64,000 nt of DNA, taken from Dryocosmus kuriphilus (taxonomy: Eukaryota > Arthropoda > Insecta > Hymenoptera > Cynipidae). The notes under the pieces are model-generated. The model saw only the letters and a program-made list of their open reading frames with translations, made no database searches and was not told the origin of the DNA. The stretch covers positions 126,014,197 to 126,078,196 of the forward strand of contig CM076190.1 of assembly GCA_038277395.1 (NCBI GenBank), given 5' to 3'. The translations under genes were made by a program, and so were the position numbers. This document shows positions 1 through 11,551 of the stretch, one piece after another; within the stretch, counting starts at the first letter, position 1; every line of letters begins with the position of its first letter.

Positions 1-199
1 CAATTCAGTTAAATTTATTATGTTTTAAATGTACAAAATCTGTGCCGAATTAACGAACATTGGGACCCTAGGCCGTGACTCTTTTTGCCCCCCGCCCCCC
101 TCTTCTGTATAATTTTCAAGAGGAACCGCTGGTATAAAATTATTTTCAAGTAACTCATAAACTACCCTCCCTGTGGATCACATGACCTTGTAGTTGTTG
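1..199. other. unassigned AT-rich sequence
   Basis: No coding sequence or repeat was recognised here. A C-rich stretch at about 88-102 precedes the retroposon-like block that starts near 200. Confidence 0.4.
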
Positions 200-858
200 G
201 GAGGGCTTAGGGGTCTAATCGGACGAGCGATCTAAAGTAGGTGAACCAGAGGGACTATATCGCGAAATACGGCTGCTCTGGGGAACTGGGGATCTCTGGT
301 CTGCGGGACCCTGGCCAAGAAGCGATCCTTCCAGGGGGTAATGGCAAAGCCTCCTGGAATATCGGGGGCGCGAGTCCTCATACTCCCAAACTGAGATGTG
401 ATCGCCGTGTCGAAAGCCGAATGGCACTAGGGTTACCAAATCCTTGAATGCTCCGGTTTGCCTCCTCAACTGAGACGGGCATGGCGGAGTTTAAAGGAGG
501 TGTCGAAACGGAGACTTAGGGAAACCAGGTCGAATCCCTTAGTATTTAGACCCTCTCCCTGTAAGCGGGGTTCTGCAGGGAGCAGTCTTTTAACTCCCCA
601 GCTTAACCCATCGCCAAAAGGGGAACGGCTTCAAAGGGGTCGACTCCCAAATAGCGAAGGAGGACAAAACACAGGTACGCTTAAGGTTGACGACATTCTA
701 GGCTTCATTAAGAAGACTGGAATGGTCCAGTAAGAGTAGAGAGGCACAATGGACTTATAGTCTGAACGCCGGGGGAGGAGATGGTTTTAGTGGGTAGGGG
801 CCGTTTAGGCTGCGTCCCACACTCAGTCCGTCAAAAGGATTTCCACCTCCTCCTCCTC

Positions 859-895
<37 letters not shown>
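200..895 (+). mobile_element. 3' end of a retroposon with poly(A) tail
   Basis: A GC-richer, non-coding block ends in CCTCC repeats followed by an uninterrupted run of 36 A (860-895). A base composition unlike its surroundings plus a terminal poly(A) is the signature of a reverse-transcribed LINE or SINE copy inserted in plus orientation. No RT or RNase H coding sequence is visible, so this would be a 5'-truncated copy consisting of 3' untranslated sequence. I could not find a target-site duplication. Family assignment (R1/I-type LINE) is only a guess from the style of the tail. Confidence 0.5.
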
Positions 896-897
<2 letters not shown>

Positions 898-1810
898 CAT
901 AATCTATAGCCCTTATTACCAAAATTTATGAATTCACTGAAGATTTTTCTGATGAGAACAATTAATGATGAATTTGCTGCAGATTTCTCACTTTGCTGCT
1001 TTTACACCTGGACGACGATGAGAAGAATTTTTCAAGCGTTGGTACTTTTTTTAAAATTCTTTATATTTTAGACTTTTTTATTTTGCATTTTTTCGTTTTA
1101 CTCCGACAGCTTTATATCTAATAAAACTAGACCTTGCAGAGGTAGATAAACCTGGAAGTGCCACCATGCCCAACCAATGTGTGCCCTATGCCAAAATTAT
1201 GGGCTTATATACGGTTAATTTAATACACAAAAGTACCCAAATTTAAGGTTGCGCATTTAAAAAGAAATGCATATATGATACTTGATGTGAAGCCAGCAAT
1301 ACCGAGGTCCAAATATTTGTTATATCAACTTTCTTACTTAACAAGAATTTAGGAATTATTTAGGGCTCTTTAATTAATGACCTCAGAACCAATTTGTCAA
1401 AAGCAGCCCCTATCACTATAAAAAAGACATTAAAAGTGAATATGCACTAGACATATCAGAATCTATAGGGCTATATTTGGTCTCTCTAACACCCAAAAAC
1501 AAAGAGGTACCTACGAACAAGGGGTACGAGGACAACTGTCCTCTGCACACACGAAGACCAGACAGGGATGACTCCTAAAGGAATTACAGCCTTGAAGCCT
1601 TGAGAAAGGAAGCAAGAACCCCCTTTTTAATAAAGCGAAATCTAGAAACTGGGAATTGTGTAGGCGACCTTAACAAGATACAATAATGAGATACAGAATG
1701 CAAAGAAGAACTCGTGGAAGGGGTATTGTCAGGGAATCGAGAATATGCCTGACATTGCTAGACTCCAGAGAACCTTAAGGGGCCACTCATCATGTCAACT
1801 AAGGGTACTA
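896..1810. other. unassigned spacer
   Basis: About 900 bases of AT-rich sequence without a coding region, tandem structure or inverted repeat that I can recognise. Confidence 0.4.
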
Positions 1811-2060
1811 ATAAGTAAGATGGTGTGGAGTGTTGACCAGGGTTAGAATGTTTAGTTAACGTTGAAATAATTGGAAAACAGTGTTGATTACTGATCAGGA
1901 GTATATATTTAGTTTGAAACTGAGAGGTTTCTCAGTATAAACATTTCTAACGTTTCAACTGTGCGTAGACAGTCATCTTCAGAGTGAAACAAAAATGGGC
2001 ATAACTTGTGTGACAACAATTTTGTATATCAACTATATGATGAAGAAAGTTTTAATGTAA
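1811..2060 (-). repeat. Penelope-like element fragment (copy A, part 1)
   Basis: This stretch is clearly homologous to 11552-11790 (for example the shared 'actgagaggtttctcagta' block). In the second copy the sequence runs straight on into the repeat that also occurs at 3985-4300. Copy A therefore appears to be one Penelope-like element end interrupted by about 1.9 kb (2061-3984). The link to Penelope-like elements comes from the RT and GIY-YIG fragments attached to the same repeat at 9242-10440 and 15113-15440. Confidence 0.6.
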
Positions 2061-3984
2061 GAGGTTGTAACATAAGTCTTTACTTTGATTTATTTTTCGG
2101 AGGATGCTTCATGAATCGGACAAAGTCGAACCAGATCAGAGAACACGTAAAATATTGATACTGATATATTCTTTATTAATTTTCGCCTTTTAGTTATTTT
2201 GAAGCTTTTCTTTAATACTTCATGCCTTTATCCGAAGTTTAAATTGGCTTCTACTCCAAATTTCGAGTACTGCGGAGTGAATGTGGTATTCCCTTGGATT
2301 AAATTTAATTTAATTTTAATATAACGTCGCAACTTGAACGGGCTCGTCAATAAATTATGAGCCATTGAGAGGTGATGTTCTTTTTGCTTTTTCTGTGTCC
2401 TGTCGAAAAGCTTGAGTCCAACCACAGTGACTGGATTAAGTTTTGGTAGGAATGTTAAAACTAGCCCTAATCACCTTCTCTTGGAACTTAACTACTAAAG
2501 AAACCCTCGGGATTAGGATGGGTTCATCATCCCAAATCTGATAAGTTAGAATACTTTTATGTATTCGCAGATCTCGAAATTTGAAATAGTTTGCCTCTAA
2601 GAAATACCTAGTTCTCCCTAGTTATAAGCTTGACCCGAACCGACGATTCAATGAAGGACAGCTCCTTTCTACGAGGATTCATTTGATAATGTGTGCTGAA
2701 TGATTTGCAGTTTTGGAAGTTAATGAGGGTTGTGTAGTCCCTTGAGCGCCAGCAAAATTACGTGGTCCGACAGAACTTTAATTTATAAGCCACCGCCTAT
2801 CTAATTATAACATTCATTCATCCCTTTTAATATCGATGATTCATTTTATCTGAATTTAATTTTGTAGTAAGACATCCAGGAGTATTGTATTACGACCACT
2901 TTGGCTAATTCTCAATTTTGAAACTAAATTTCACCTTGTCCTCGCTCGTGCGCAATGCTTGGATCAATGCTCCATTTTGTTCACCTATTCGCGAACTTTA
3001 CCTTTTAATGTCAAAATCAACCCATTGAACATAATAATTTGTTAATCAAACGAACTTATTCAAGTTTTGACTTGCTGGTTGTTGCAATTAATGTAAGGGA
3101 ATTAAGTTCCGCCAAATCATATGAAATTATTTTCAGGTCTTAGCCTGGTTGAAGGTTTAGTGGTGATTTTTCTCCGCGTTTCCCGATTTCTGACAATTTA
3201 CAATTGATAATTATAACAACCAAAAGTTATTGGATTTCAATTTTTGTGTGGTGGAAAATTAGTTCTTCAAACTCACATGGAATAATTTCCAGGTCTAAGC
3301 CCTGGTTAAGAATTACATAGTGACTTCCGAATAACTAGTGTCCTACAAAAGCTAAGAACGATGATAATTTATTCAATAGCCAATATCCAATTCCAGCGGG
3401 GGAAGAGATTGTTTTGTTGTTCACTTCAGTAATTGTTGGTTCTTAATTTCCAGGTCAGAGCCTGGTTGAGAAAGAACCTTCAGTCTGGTGAGCAATAAAT
3501 CAATTTTCATCACTCTCAGATTGTGCGAGTCAGAATTTGCGTTTTAATTTTGAAAAAGCCCATATAATTGGTGGTGCACTTTAATTAATGGTAATAAAAA
3601 CCTGTTTGGTTTATAAATATCCTGGATGCCGCGCTGAATTTCTAACTATGGCTCAGTATAGCAAGCTCGTAGCGTCTGTTGGATGCGTTTCTCGCTTTTC
3701 ACGAGAAATTTCGTGGAACAACCGTTTCCGAGGTGAATTCCATTTCGAATGAATTCTCGATCGTCGCATATCTGTCTACTGGTACCGGGCTGCATCTGTC
3801 CCGCTTGGTTCCCCTCTCTCGGGTCTTGATTGCGCGCGCGTCTATCGATTTTCCGCTTGCATCACTGACCTATATAGATATGCTTATCGCGGTAGTATTT
3901 AGTCCAGTGTGTTGTCCTTATTTATCGCCTGTTTGTCCTATCTTATTATTGATTCTTATAAAGTGGACTTTATAACCGTTTCAA
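2061..3984. repeat. dispersed LTR-like repeat interrupting copy A
   Basis: The segment separates two parts of one Penelope-like repeat that are contiguous at 11552-12010, so it looks like an insertion. From about 2400 to 3860 it resembles, at roughly two thirds identity by eye, sequence at 57286-58600 inside a TMEM63 intron. Both end near a GC-rich GCGCGC segment. It contains three degenerate units with a 'CCAGGTCnnAGCCTGG' hairpin near 3136, 3288 and 3450. No transposase or polyprotein coding was seen. A long, old solo LTR is possible but the termini are not defined. Confidence 0.45.
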
Positions 3985-4300
3985 GATTTAACAAAATATT
4001 ATTACCTGCATGTAGAATTGAGAGATAGTTACTAAGTTCAATAAGTACAAAAAGTCATTTTACTCGGTCTACTGGACAGATTTATTGATACAAGAAAATT
4101 GTTAAAGGCATAGGACAACATATATGTTCAGAGCCGCCCAGCAGACTGAAAACGTAAAGTGGGATGCATGCTCAAAGCACAATCCATAGGTTGGTTGAGC
4201 GAGTCGAAAAACAGTAAGAGAGGTGTAACTGTCGTGCATGAAGTAATAGTTACATTGTAGAACGAAGATACATATGTATAAAGGAGAGTGAGCAACATAG
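3985..4300 (-). mobile_element. Penelope-like terminal repeat, left part of copy A
   Basis: Homologous to 11795-12010 and, from about 4135, to 14706-14890. It is cut at 4300 by the LTR retrotransposon and resumes at 9242. Across the insertion the sequence reads exactly as in the uninterrupted copy at 14877-14900. Penelope-like elements carry such pseudo-LTRs. I infer this identity from the attached coding fragments. Confidence 0.7.
4297..4300. repeat. target-site duplication ATAG (left)
   Basis: ATAG at 4297-4300 is repeated at 9238-9241 on either side of the LTR retrotransposon. Four-base duplications are usual for Gypsy/errantivirus integrases. Confidence 0.85.
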
Positions 4301-4566
4301 TGTTATGGGTTAGAGTATTGATTAGAGTTCACCGCGCCTGCTCTAGAGTATTTATTTGTGTAGTAGACAGGATAGTGGCCTGTATATGTAGGGTCTCGTG
4401 CCGACCCCACCAGTTCTCTCCTTGTACTCAAACGGAATAAACGTGCAGTTCTCTGCCCGTTCTCAGTAAACACAGACGTGACGTGTAGGTCTTTGTGAAG
4501 TTTTGTGAAGTGAAATAAAGTGTTTAAAAATATCCAAAAGTTATTAAATCCATATTCGGCATAACA
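4301..4566 (+). repeat. 5' LTR of Gypsy/errantivirus-like element
   Basis: The 266-bp LTR begins TGTTATG and ends CATAACA. It matches the 3' LTR at 9055-9237 except for two indels: it lacks about 22 bp near its start and holds about 125 bp that are missing from the 3' LTR. It contains AATAAA-type signals near 4434 and 4514. The indels show that the copy is not recent. The sequence just inside it (from about 4570) would be the primer-binding site, but I cannot assign the tRNA. Confidence 0.85.
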
Positions 4567-5235
4567 TTTTTGGCAATCCTGCCAGAATAGGCTCTTCGAC
4601 TTTCAAAGTCTATGGATTTACCAACAAAAATTCGAATAAGTGCCTATACTTAAAAATGTGAAAGTGAACTTGGAATCTACGGATTAAAGAAGCTGAATTG
4701 AAAGTGAATCTGAATCTACGGACCAGCACAGCCGAAAGAAAGGAAATCCTACGGGATATCTAAGGAGAGAACACCAGAAACTCTACGGATTTCTGTAAGT
4801 AAGGAAGTACTTTGAAGGAAAACTTAAAAAAGTGAAAAGGATTAAATAAGCGAAAGGGTGTGCAAACCGGCGGTAAAAACCCTACGAGACCCGCAATCAG
4901 GCGGAAGACGCATTTGCGTGGAAGCCCAGCGTAGCTACTTAGCAGCAGGGGTCGGAGTACCACCCGCTGGAGTCAACGACTCAACACCCGCCACCCACTC
5001 GCAACAAATTGATAGCACCAGCAGGAATCTTGACCTAGGTAAGGCAAGTGAAGTCCACAGTCAACACTCACCGTTATTACGAGGTCGGTTTCACAGTAAG
5101 TAAATAAAATAAAATATTGTAATACTGAAAACATATAATGAAACCATAACACCATAAACTGTTAGAAAAATCTGTATGAGGTTTAATGTGGTGAATTTAA
5201 TGTATCTGTCGGTATAGTGGAAAAATAATTAATTT
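4567..5235 (+). other. leader region; gag and protease not found
   Basis: A complete element of this type would carry a leader, gag and protease before reverse transcriptase. Only about 670 bases lie between the 5' LTR and the first RT-like residues. None of it reads as a recognisable capsid, zinc knuckle or aspartic protease. The simplest explanation is an internal deletion in this copy. Confidence 0.55.
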
Positions 5236-7990
5236 ACATTCTCATAGGTTACCTGAGAAACATCGCAAATTCTCATTGGAAGAAACCAACAAACTCTCGG
5301 AAAAAGGAATAATAAGAGAATCTCAATCACCTTCTAATTCACCACTATGGGTTGTACCTAAGAAAGTAATAAAACTCCGAATGGTAATTTATTACAGGCA
5401 AATTAACAGAGATACGGACCAAGACGCTTACCCGCTCCCAATGATTGACGATATCCTAGGCCAGTTAGGAAAGGCGAAATTCTTTTCAGCTTTCGACTTC
5501 AGTGCAGGATTCTACCAAATACTTTGAATATAATCGAATGCCTTTTGGTTTAAAAAATGCATCGGCAACTTTACAACAACGAATGATGGACAGAGCTCTT
5601 CACGGCTTAATTGAAAAAGATTGTTTTGTTTATATTGACGATATAGTGATCTTTGGAAACATCCTCAAAGAACATAATGAAAACTTGCAACTGGTACTAC
5701 AACGAATTCAAGAACTAGGTCTGAAACTCGGACCCACTGAATGCGAATATTTGAAACCAGAGTTAGAATACCTTGGACACATCATAACAGCCAATGGAGT
5801 TAAACCCAACCCCGAAAAATTAGAGCCAATAAAGAATTTTAAACCATTGAGAAACGTTAAGGACGTACAGTCATTCTTAGGTTTAGCAAGTTATTATAGA
5901 AAATTTATGAAGAACTTTTCTAGTATAGCAAGACCATTGACTAAACTAACACAAAAAGAGATTATATTTGATTGGACACCAAATTGTGAAAAAGCCTTTG
6001 TAACACTAGAAAACGCTTTAACAACAGTACCAGTCTTAAGATTGCCTAACTTTAAAGAACAATTTACCTTAACTACAGACGCATCCAACCAAGGACTAGG
6101 GGAAGTACTTTCGCAAAACGGGCACCCTTACTTGTTTATCTCTAGAACACTTAACAAAGCCGAAAAAAATTACAGCACCTCAGAAAAGGAACTAGTAGCT
6201 ACAGTTTGGGCTGTTAAACGACTCAGACAATACTTACTTGGAAATACCTTTAAAATTCAAACGGACCACAAAGCTTTAGTATGATTACACAATGTTAAAG
6301 GTCCTAGCTCACGTCTGTTAAGGTGGCGATTAAAACTAGAGGAATACAAATATGAAATAGAATACGTTAAAGGTAAAGAAAGTAAAGTAGCGGATTGCTT
6401 ATCAAGACTCTTTCCTATAACTTCAAAAGATATACTTTCCTAATCCCCAGAAGGAATTGATACAGAAAGCAAAACAGATGATGAAATGGAAATCTATGGC
6501 ACCCCGGTAATTACTGCAGATCGAGTACTAGCCGAAAAGAAAAAAATCAAAATACCACACAGACAAATGCGTGTGAACCTTCTAAAACTCTGTTAATACA
6601 ACAGAAAGTGAGCAATCTCAATCTCTTCCAATGGCGACCTGATTTATAACGAATTCATGAACTGGCGACTAGACCCAACACCAGGTAAAGTTAAGACTAA
6701 ACCTAGCGCTACAGGAAAGCTATGGAAAGAAGTCACAAAAGAAGATCTATCAGAATTTAATAAATAAGAATGGTTAAGAAAACTAAATTGGATCATAGAA
6801 GAAATTGCAAACAGAAGAATAACCATCATACGACTGATATTTGGGGATCCCCTCATTACACCCATTGAAAGGGAACTATTATAAGGAATGATTGAATTCC
6901 TCTCTAATTATTGTCCACACTTGAACTTCCATATGTGTTTTACTAACACAAGGCAATTAACAAAAGAAGAAAGAAGAACTATAATAAAAGAAGCTCATTC
7001 ATATCACTGAGGAGAGAGGAACACAAAAGAACAAGCACGCAAAATTGGCCATTGGCTTGGTATGGACAATGACAAAGAAGAATACGTCAAGGAATGACCG
7101 ATATGTCAACTGCAGAAAACAGTCAGGATCAAGAATCAAGTTGAATCTATAATACCAGATATCCCACTTAAACCAAACGATATAATCGCATTGGACGTAT
7201 TCGGACCTTTACCAGAAACACACAAAAGGGAACAAGTACATTTTGAGCTTACAAGATCGACTCACAAGATATACAATTCTTAAACCTATGGTTAACGAAA
7301 CAACACAGTCAATAATTGAAGGGTTAATAGAACATTACATTTATAACTTTGGAGCACCCAAAACAATTCTATCAGATCAAGGACAAAACTTTCTCTCTGA
7401 ACTAATGCAACAATTCGAGGAATCATTAAAAATCAAACTCGTCAAAACGAAAGCTTTCCACCCACAAGCAAACGGAAACATTGAAAGGATGCATACAACC
7501 TTAACTAATTTAATTAAAACAAGTATTCAGGAAAACAACAAAGAATGGGATGAGAACCTTAAATTTATTAATTTTTCAATCAACACTATGAAAATTCAAA
7601 CCAGAGGTTATTCACCCTTTGAACTAATCTTTGGAAGAGATCCTAACATATCATCAACAATAGCATCATCGCCTACTTTAATTTACCAAGAATTAATCAA
7701 AAATGGCGAGAAAAACATGATAAAAAACCTTCGAATAGCCAAGGAACGAATACAGGTCGAATTATAAAAGACTAAAAAGAGACTCGATGAAGCAATAGTA
7801 AGGAAACAACAAACTTACAAAACTGAAGAGCTATTAATAGTAATTAACCAAACAAAAACTAACAAGTTGGATGCCTCTTGGAAAGGCCCTTATACAGTAA
7901 TCGATTATACAAACAATAACTTGAGAATACGAAGTAAAGACCAAATTATTAGAGTCCACATCGATTATACGATGCCTTTTTTCTCACGGT
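5236..7990 (+). pseudogene. pol remnant (RT, RNase H, integrase) of errantivirus-like element
   Basis: Retroelement polyprotein remnant, not functional. In order: RT fingers and first catalytic Asp ('FSAFDFSAGF', about 5485-5515); a break at about 5517 where the frame changes and some residues are missing; RT palm with YIDDI at 5631-5645; connection and RNase H with TDAS, SEKE and TDHK motifs up to 6281; an in-frame TGA at 6282-6284; the end of RNase H to about 6420; an integrase zinc-binding region (6985-7120) containing in-frame stops; and an integrase core with 'LSDQGQNF' and 'GNIERM' (7243-7767). A GPY/F-like segment ('WKGPYTVI') follows near 7880. The motif order RT-RNase H-integrase identifies Gypsy-type (Metaviridae) elements. 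Multiple independent breaks show it is dead. Genus is inferred from the env-like remnant downstream. Confidence 0.85.
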
Positions 7991-8009
7991 CAGAGCTAAT
8001 TATACTATA

Positions 8010-9019
8010 GAAGGAATTCAAGGAAATATCTGTATTGAAAAAAATTATCAACACATAATCGACATTAGCCATTATTCAGGACTATTTACATATATATCCA
8101 AGATTCCTATCTGAGAACAAGAAGAAGGTTCACTCCAACACATTATCCCAATCCCTCATAAAATAAATAAAGTTCACCTAGCAATTGTTCCCAATTATGA
8201 ATTTATAATTAATATCAGGACTCTTATGTACCAACAGACAAAGACTTGATTAAGACATGTAAACAAGTAGATCATTACAAAACTTGTGAAAGAAATCAAC
8301 CAAGTATCAAATTAATCAATAGCGATGCGTGTGAAGCAACATTGTTAAAACGATATTCTGAAATAAAATGCAATTCCTCACCTTTTCGATTTCACAAAGA
8401 AACATTTATACCAATAAACAAAGGTTACATTGTAATATCTGTAGAAAAAATTCCAAATAGACATAAGCTGCGAAAACTATATTAAACAAATTGTACCTAC
8501 TAAACCAATTAAAGTAACAGAAAAAATTGTAAAATGTACAATGGCTACGATATTTTAGATTTAAATACACAAACAGAGGACAGGTACACTTACTGGTTTA
8601 ACGTAACTTACAATTTTAACTATGACAAAAAAGATATTGAAAATCTGAAAAATCAATTAATAAAACTTCCAAATCAAGTAACAAATAAGGAATTTAGACA
8701 AGCTGGACTAAGTCTCGACGACACTGAAAATATACTTGAAAATATAGCGACACATAGGCGTATCCAAGCTTGGATAGAAACCGGAACTGAATGGTTGCAT
8801 TACGCAGCATACACAGCACTAGGTTTAATCACAGCATTTACACTGTACAAAATAGGAATATTTAATTACATAAGCAAATTCATAACTAAGAAGCTTTGTA
8901 TATGTTGGAACAAAAACGTAATTCAAACTCCCACACATGTCGTAACATACAACGCTACTGACCCACCTTTAACTCAATCATCATCTATTGCTAAACCAAA
9001 AAAGGTACGTTTAACCTAA
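8010..9019 (+). pseudogene. env-like third gene remnant
   Basis: Downstream of pol and upstream of the 3' LTR, several open stretches (8246-8485 and 8534-9019) lie where insect errantiviruses carry an envelope-like gene. The 3' part encodes 161 residues with a charged, probably helical segment followed by one clear hydrophobic span (about 8825-8885, 'GLITAFTLYKIGIF') and a basic cytoplasmic tail. That is the layout expected of the C-terminal transmembrane end of a fusion-type envelope protein. A stop near 8113 and frame changes break the upstream part, so no complete protein is encoded. Assignment rests on position and topology, not on a conserved fusion motif. Confidence 0.55.
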
Positions 9020-9044
9020 AGAACTTAGGGACTGAGTTCAGTCT

Positions 9045-9053
9045 AAAAGGGGG
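9045..9053 (+). promoter_or_regulatory. polypurine tract
   Basis: AAAAGGGGG ends one base before the 3' LTR, the position required for plus-strand priming in LTR retrotransposons. Confidence 0.7.
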
Positions 9054-9054
9054 T

Positions 9055-9237
9055 TGTTATGAGCTTAGAGGCCACCGCGCCTAGAGTATTGATTAGAGTT
9101 CACCGCGCGTGTTCTAGAGTATTCATTTGTGTAGTAGACAGGATAGTGACCTGTATATGTAGGGTCTCGGGCCAACCCCACCAGTTCTCTATCCAAAAAG
9201 AGGTATTCAAGTTATTAAATCCATATTCGGCATGACA
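9055..9237 (+). repeat. 3' LTR of Gypsy/errantivirus-like element
   Basis: 183 bp, begins TGTTATG and ends CATGACA. It is homologous to 4301-4566, lacks about 125 bp before 'TATCCAAAA', and keeps about 22 bp that the 5' LTR lost. Confidence 0.85.
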
Positions 9238-9241
9238 ATAG
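9238..9241. repeat. target-site duplication ATAG (right)
   Basis: Second copy of the ATAG duplication flanking 4301-9237. Confidence 0.85.
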
Positions 9242-10440
9242 TGTGACGATCGTACATCTCGGTAACAAGAAGTAATGATGAATAGATAAAGCTATTATGA
9301 CAATTTGGTATTGTAGAGTGAGATAAGGGGAATATCGTTTTATATTATTGAGTAGCGTGAATAAGGCTATTGTAACTAATGCTCATATTGTTGATGTCAG
9401 TTTTAAAATTGATATTATTAGTGTTTTTTTTTACGATATAAAGCATTTCCATAAATAAGCGTTTATAATAGTGTGTTTCTTTTATATGCCGGGGGGTATT
9501 GCCAAGAGTTGCTTTGATAGGATTGACTAAAAATTTTGAGATATGATATAAAGTAGATCCTACAAAGGATGTGACTAGACGTAACGGGCAGTCAGGTTTG
9601 TGAATTTTTGGGAGAATTTAGTATTTAGGCGCGTATCCATTTGTACATTTAAGGGTTCTAACCATATTTATATTAATGAAACCATGGAAGCAAATTTCAT
9701 CTACTAATTTGTTAAGTTCAGTTTGTATTTGACGGATAGGATCTCTATTTAGTAATTTATACGTGGATGCGTCATTTAAAAGAGCTAAAGATTTATGTGT
9801 ACATATATTCGGTGTGATCCATAAGGAAGGTGACATTCCCCTTGTCTGCTCTAGTGACAACGATATTTTGGTGATTTGATAAAAATTCTTTGGATTCAAT
9901 AGCTAGTTGCGTGAAGTGAGATTTAAAATAAAAATGCTTATTATTTGTAAGAAAGCGCTGTGAATTGAAAGCTAGTTTTGATCTTAGTTCATCTCTTTTA
10001 TCTTCATCGAAGAGATGCATTTTAATTAAAGTGTTACATAAGGTATTTTTTTACAAAAGAATCTTTATTGTTATATGATAAGCAAAAGTGTTTACATAAG
10101 CTAAGATAATATTCGACGTTGTTTCGTAATTTAATTTTAATTCTGTTAATGATCCATGTAGAATTGATGACATTATTTTCTTGACCATAATAGTGTAATT
10201 TGAGCCAGTTGAATTTTTTTTTGGAATTAGAAATGAGAATTTTACCAATGTCAGAAAATCTATTTAGTTGAGTGTTGAAAAATAAGTTAAATTTGTTAGG
10301 AAATGTATGTTCTATTTTGTTTGAAATTGATATCTTAAGTTGATCATAAGAACTGTGTACATAGGTAATGCTTTTAATAATGTCTTTGATGCTGAGGTTT
10401 AAAACATTGACGTGACTTTTTAAGATTGTTTTATTGGAAT
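9242..10440 (-). pseudogene. Penelope-like reverse transcriptase fragment (copy A, part 2)
   Basis: Degenerate coding sequence for the N-terminal half of a Penelope-like element protein, read on the minus strand. The terminal repeat runs from 9242 to about 9482 and then jumps directly to RT sequence. Recognisable pieces are an 'ILPKIHKPDCPLR...GSTLYHISKFL' segment (about 9500-9620), the preceding '...LLNRDPIRQIQTELNKLV' (9690-9760) and 'VVTRADKGNVTFLM' (about 9805-9850). These correspond to RT motifs of Penelope-like elements. The catalytic palm and the GIY-YIG endonuclease are missing between 9482 and 9490, so the copy has an internal deletion as well as frame breaks. The stretch 10021-10440 is lysine- and asparagine-rich and probably the N-terminal domain. 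Confidence 0.75.
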
Positions 10441-10477
10441 ATTTTTAGTGAGAATTACTAACTTGTATGTGTTTATA

Positions 10478-11500
10478 ACCTTGATTTACAGTCTGTTCCA
10501 CAAGACAAGGTACGCGTTTTCTCGAAAAGTTACAAAGATTTTTTTTTCTTTCTTTTTTGGCCTGACTGTACGTTTGAAGGGCTAAGGCGGAACCGCTGAT
10601 TCGTGCAAACGTGGGTGGAGCAGTATAGGGACAAAAAAGCAGTCGACAATCTGCCGGGAAGAGGAAAAATTCGAGCAACGTCGAGTAAGGAGGATAAGGC
10701 GATCATCGCACTGTTCAAGCGCAACCCAGCTCTGCGGCTGCGCAAATCCAAAGCTAAGCTAGCGTCAAAGGGACTAGAAGTTAGTATAAACACCATAAGA
10801 CGCAGATTAGCTGAGGCAAATGGCAGTACAGTAGCACGAAGCAGAATCCCCTGCTCTCAGAGGTTCACATGCAAAAACGCTTGGCATGGGCTACGGAAAA
10901 TAATGATCGCGATTGGTCAAATGTAATTTTTTCCGACGATGCATCCTTTTGGGCATGGGTTCCCATTTAACGTGCCTGGTCAGGCTGTGGTGAGCGGTTC
11001 CTCCAGCGAACTGTTAAACACCCCATAAAGGTCCATGTTTGGGGATGCTTCTCACAGCCTGTTTAGAGCTTTTTAATGAGAACCTGAACGCTCAAAGAAT
11101 GGTCAAAATCTACAAACATGGTCTTCTGAAGTCTGCAGGAAAGATGTTTGGAGCCAACAATGAGGTTTGGATCCTCCAAGTGGACAACGACCCTAAACAT
11201 CGCAGTCGCCTCTGCATGAGCTGGAAAGCGGAAAATGGCGTCGTGACCTTGGACTGGCGTCCACAATCTCCTGATGCAAATCCAATTGAAAATGTGTGGA
11301 GTGTCATTAAGAGAGAACTTGCAGGAAGGCGTGTATTCACCCTCAAGCAGCTTTCTCGACGAATTCGAGAGGTATGGCGCTCTCTATCTTCAGAATATGC
11401 CGAAAAACTAGTCGAAAGCATGCCCAGAAGGTGCCAGGCCATTATCCAGAATAACGGCGATTGGACGGTTTATTAAGTCAGGTAATCCTATTCGAATGAC
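10478..11500 (+). pseudogene. Tc1-type (DD34E) transposase, frameshifted
   Basis: Cut-and-paste transposase of the Tc1/mariner superfamily. The N-terminal helix-turn-helix region is open from 10603 ('LPGRGKIRATSSKEDK', '...LEVSINTIRRRL'). The frame changes near 10850, giving 'VIFSDDASFWAW' with the first catalytic Asp near 10940. A further frame change leads to 11039-11476, containing 'VDNDPKHRS' and 'SPDANPIENVW'. Thirty-four residues separate the second Asp from the Glu, which defines DD34E. The protein ends at 11474-11476. At least two frameshifts make it inactive. Terminal inverted repeats could not be identified, so the element boundaries are approximate. It lies between two Penelope-like pieces. 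Confidence 0.8.
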
Positions 11501-11551
11501 ATCGAAGAGTCCCATTTTTGTCGTAAAGTAGTATGACAAATGGTGTATTTA

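Noticed and set aside
3679..3975. 98-codon open frame
   Set aside because: Lies in the dispersed repeat, with no recognised domain and no support from the second copy.
4301..9237. Recent or active retrovirus
   Set aside because: Missing gag, several stops and frame breaks, and diverged LTRs all point to an old, dead copy.
10478..10560. Terminal inverted repeat of the Tc1 element
   Set aside because: The segment after the Penelope piece has no matching complement near 11500, so I left the boundaries approximate.
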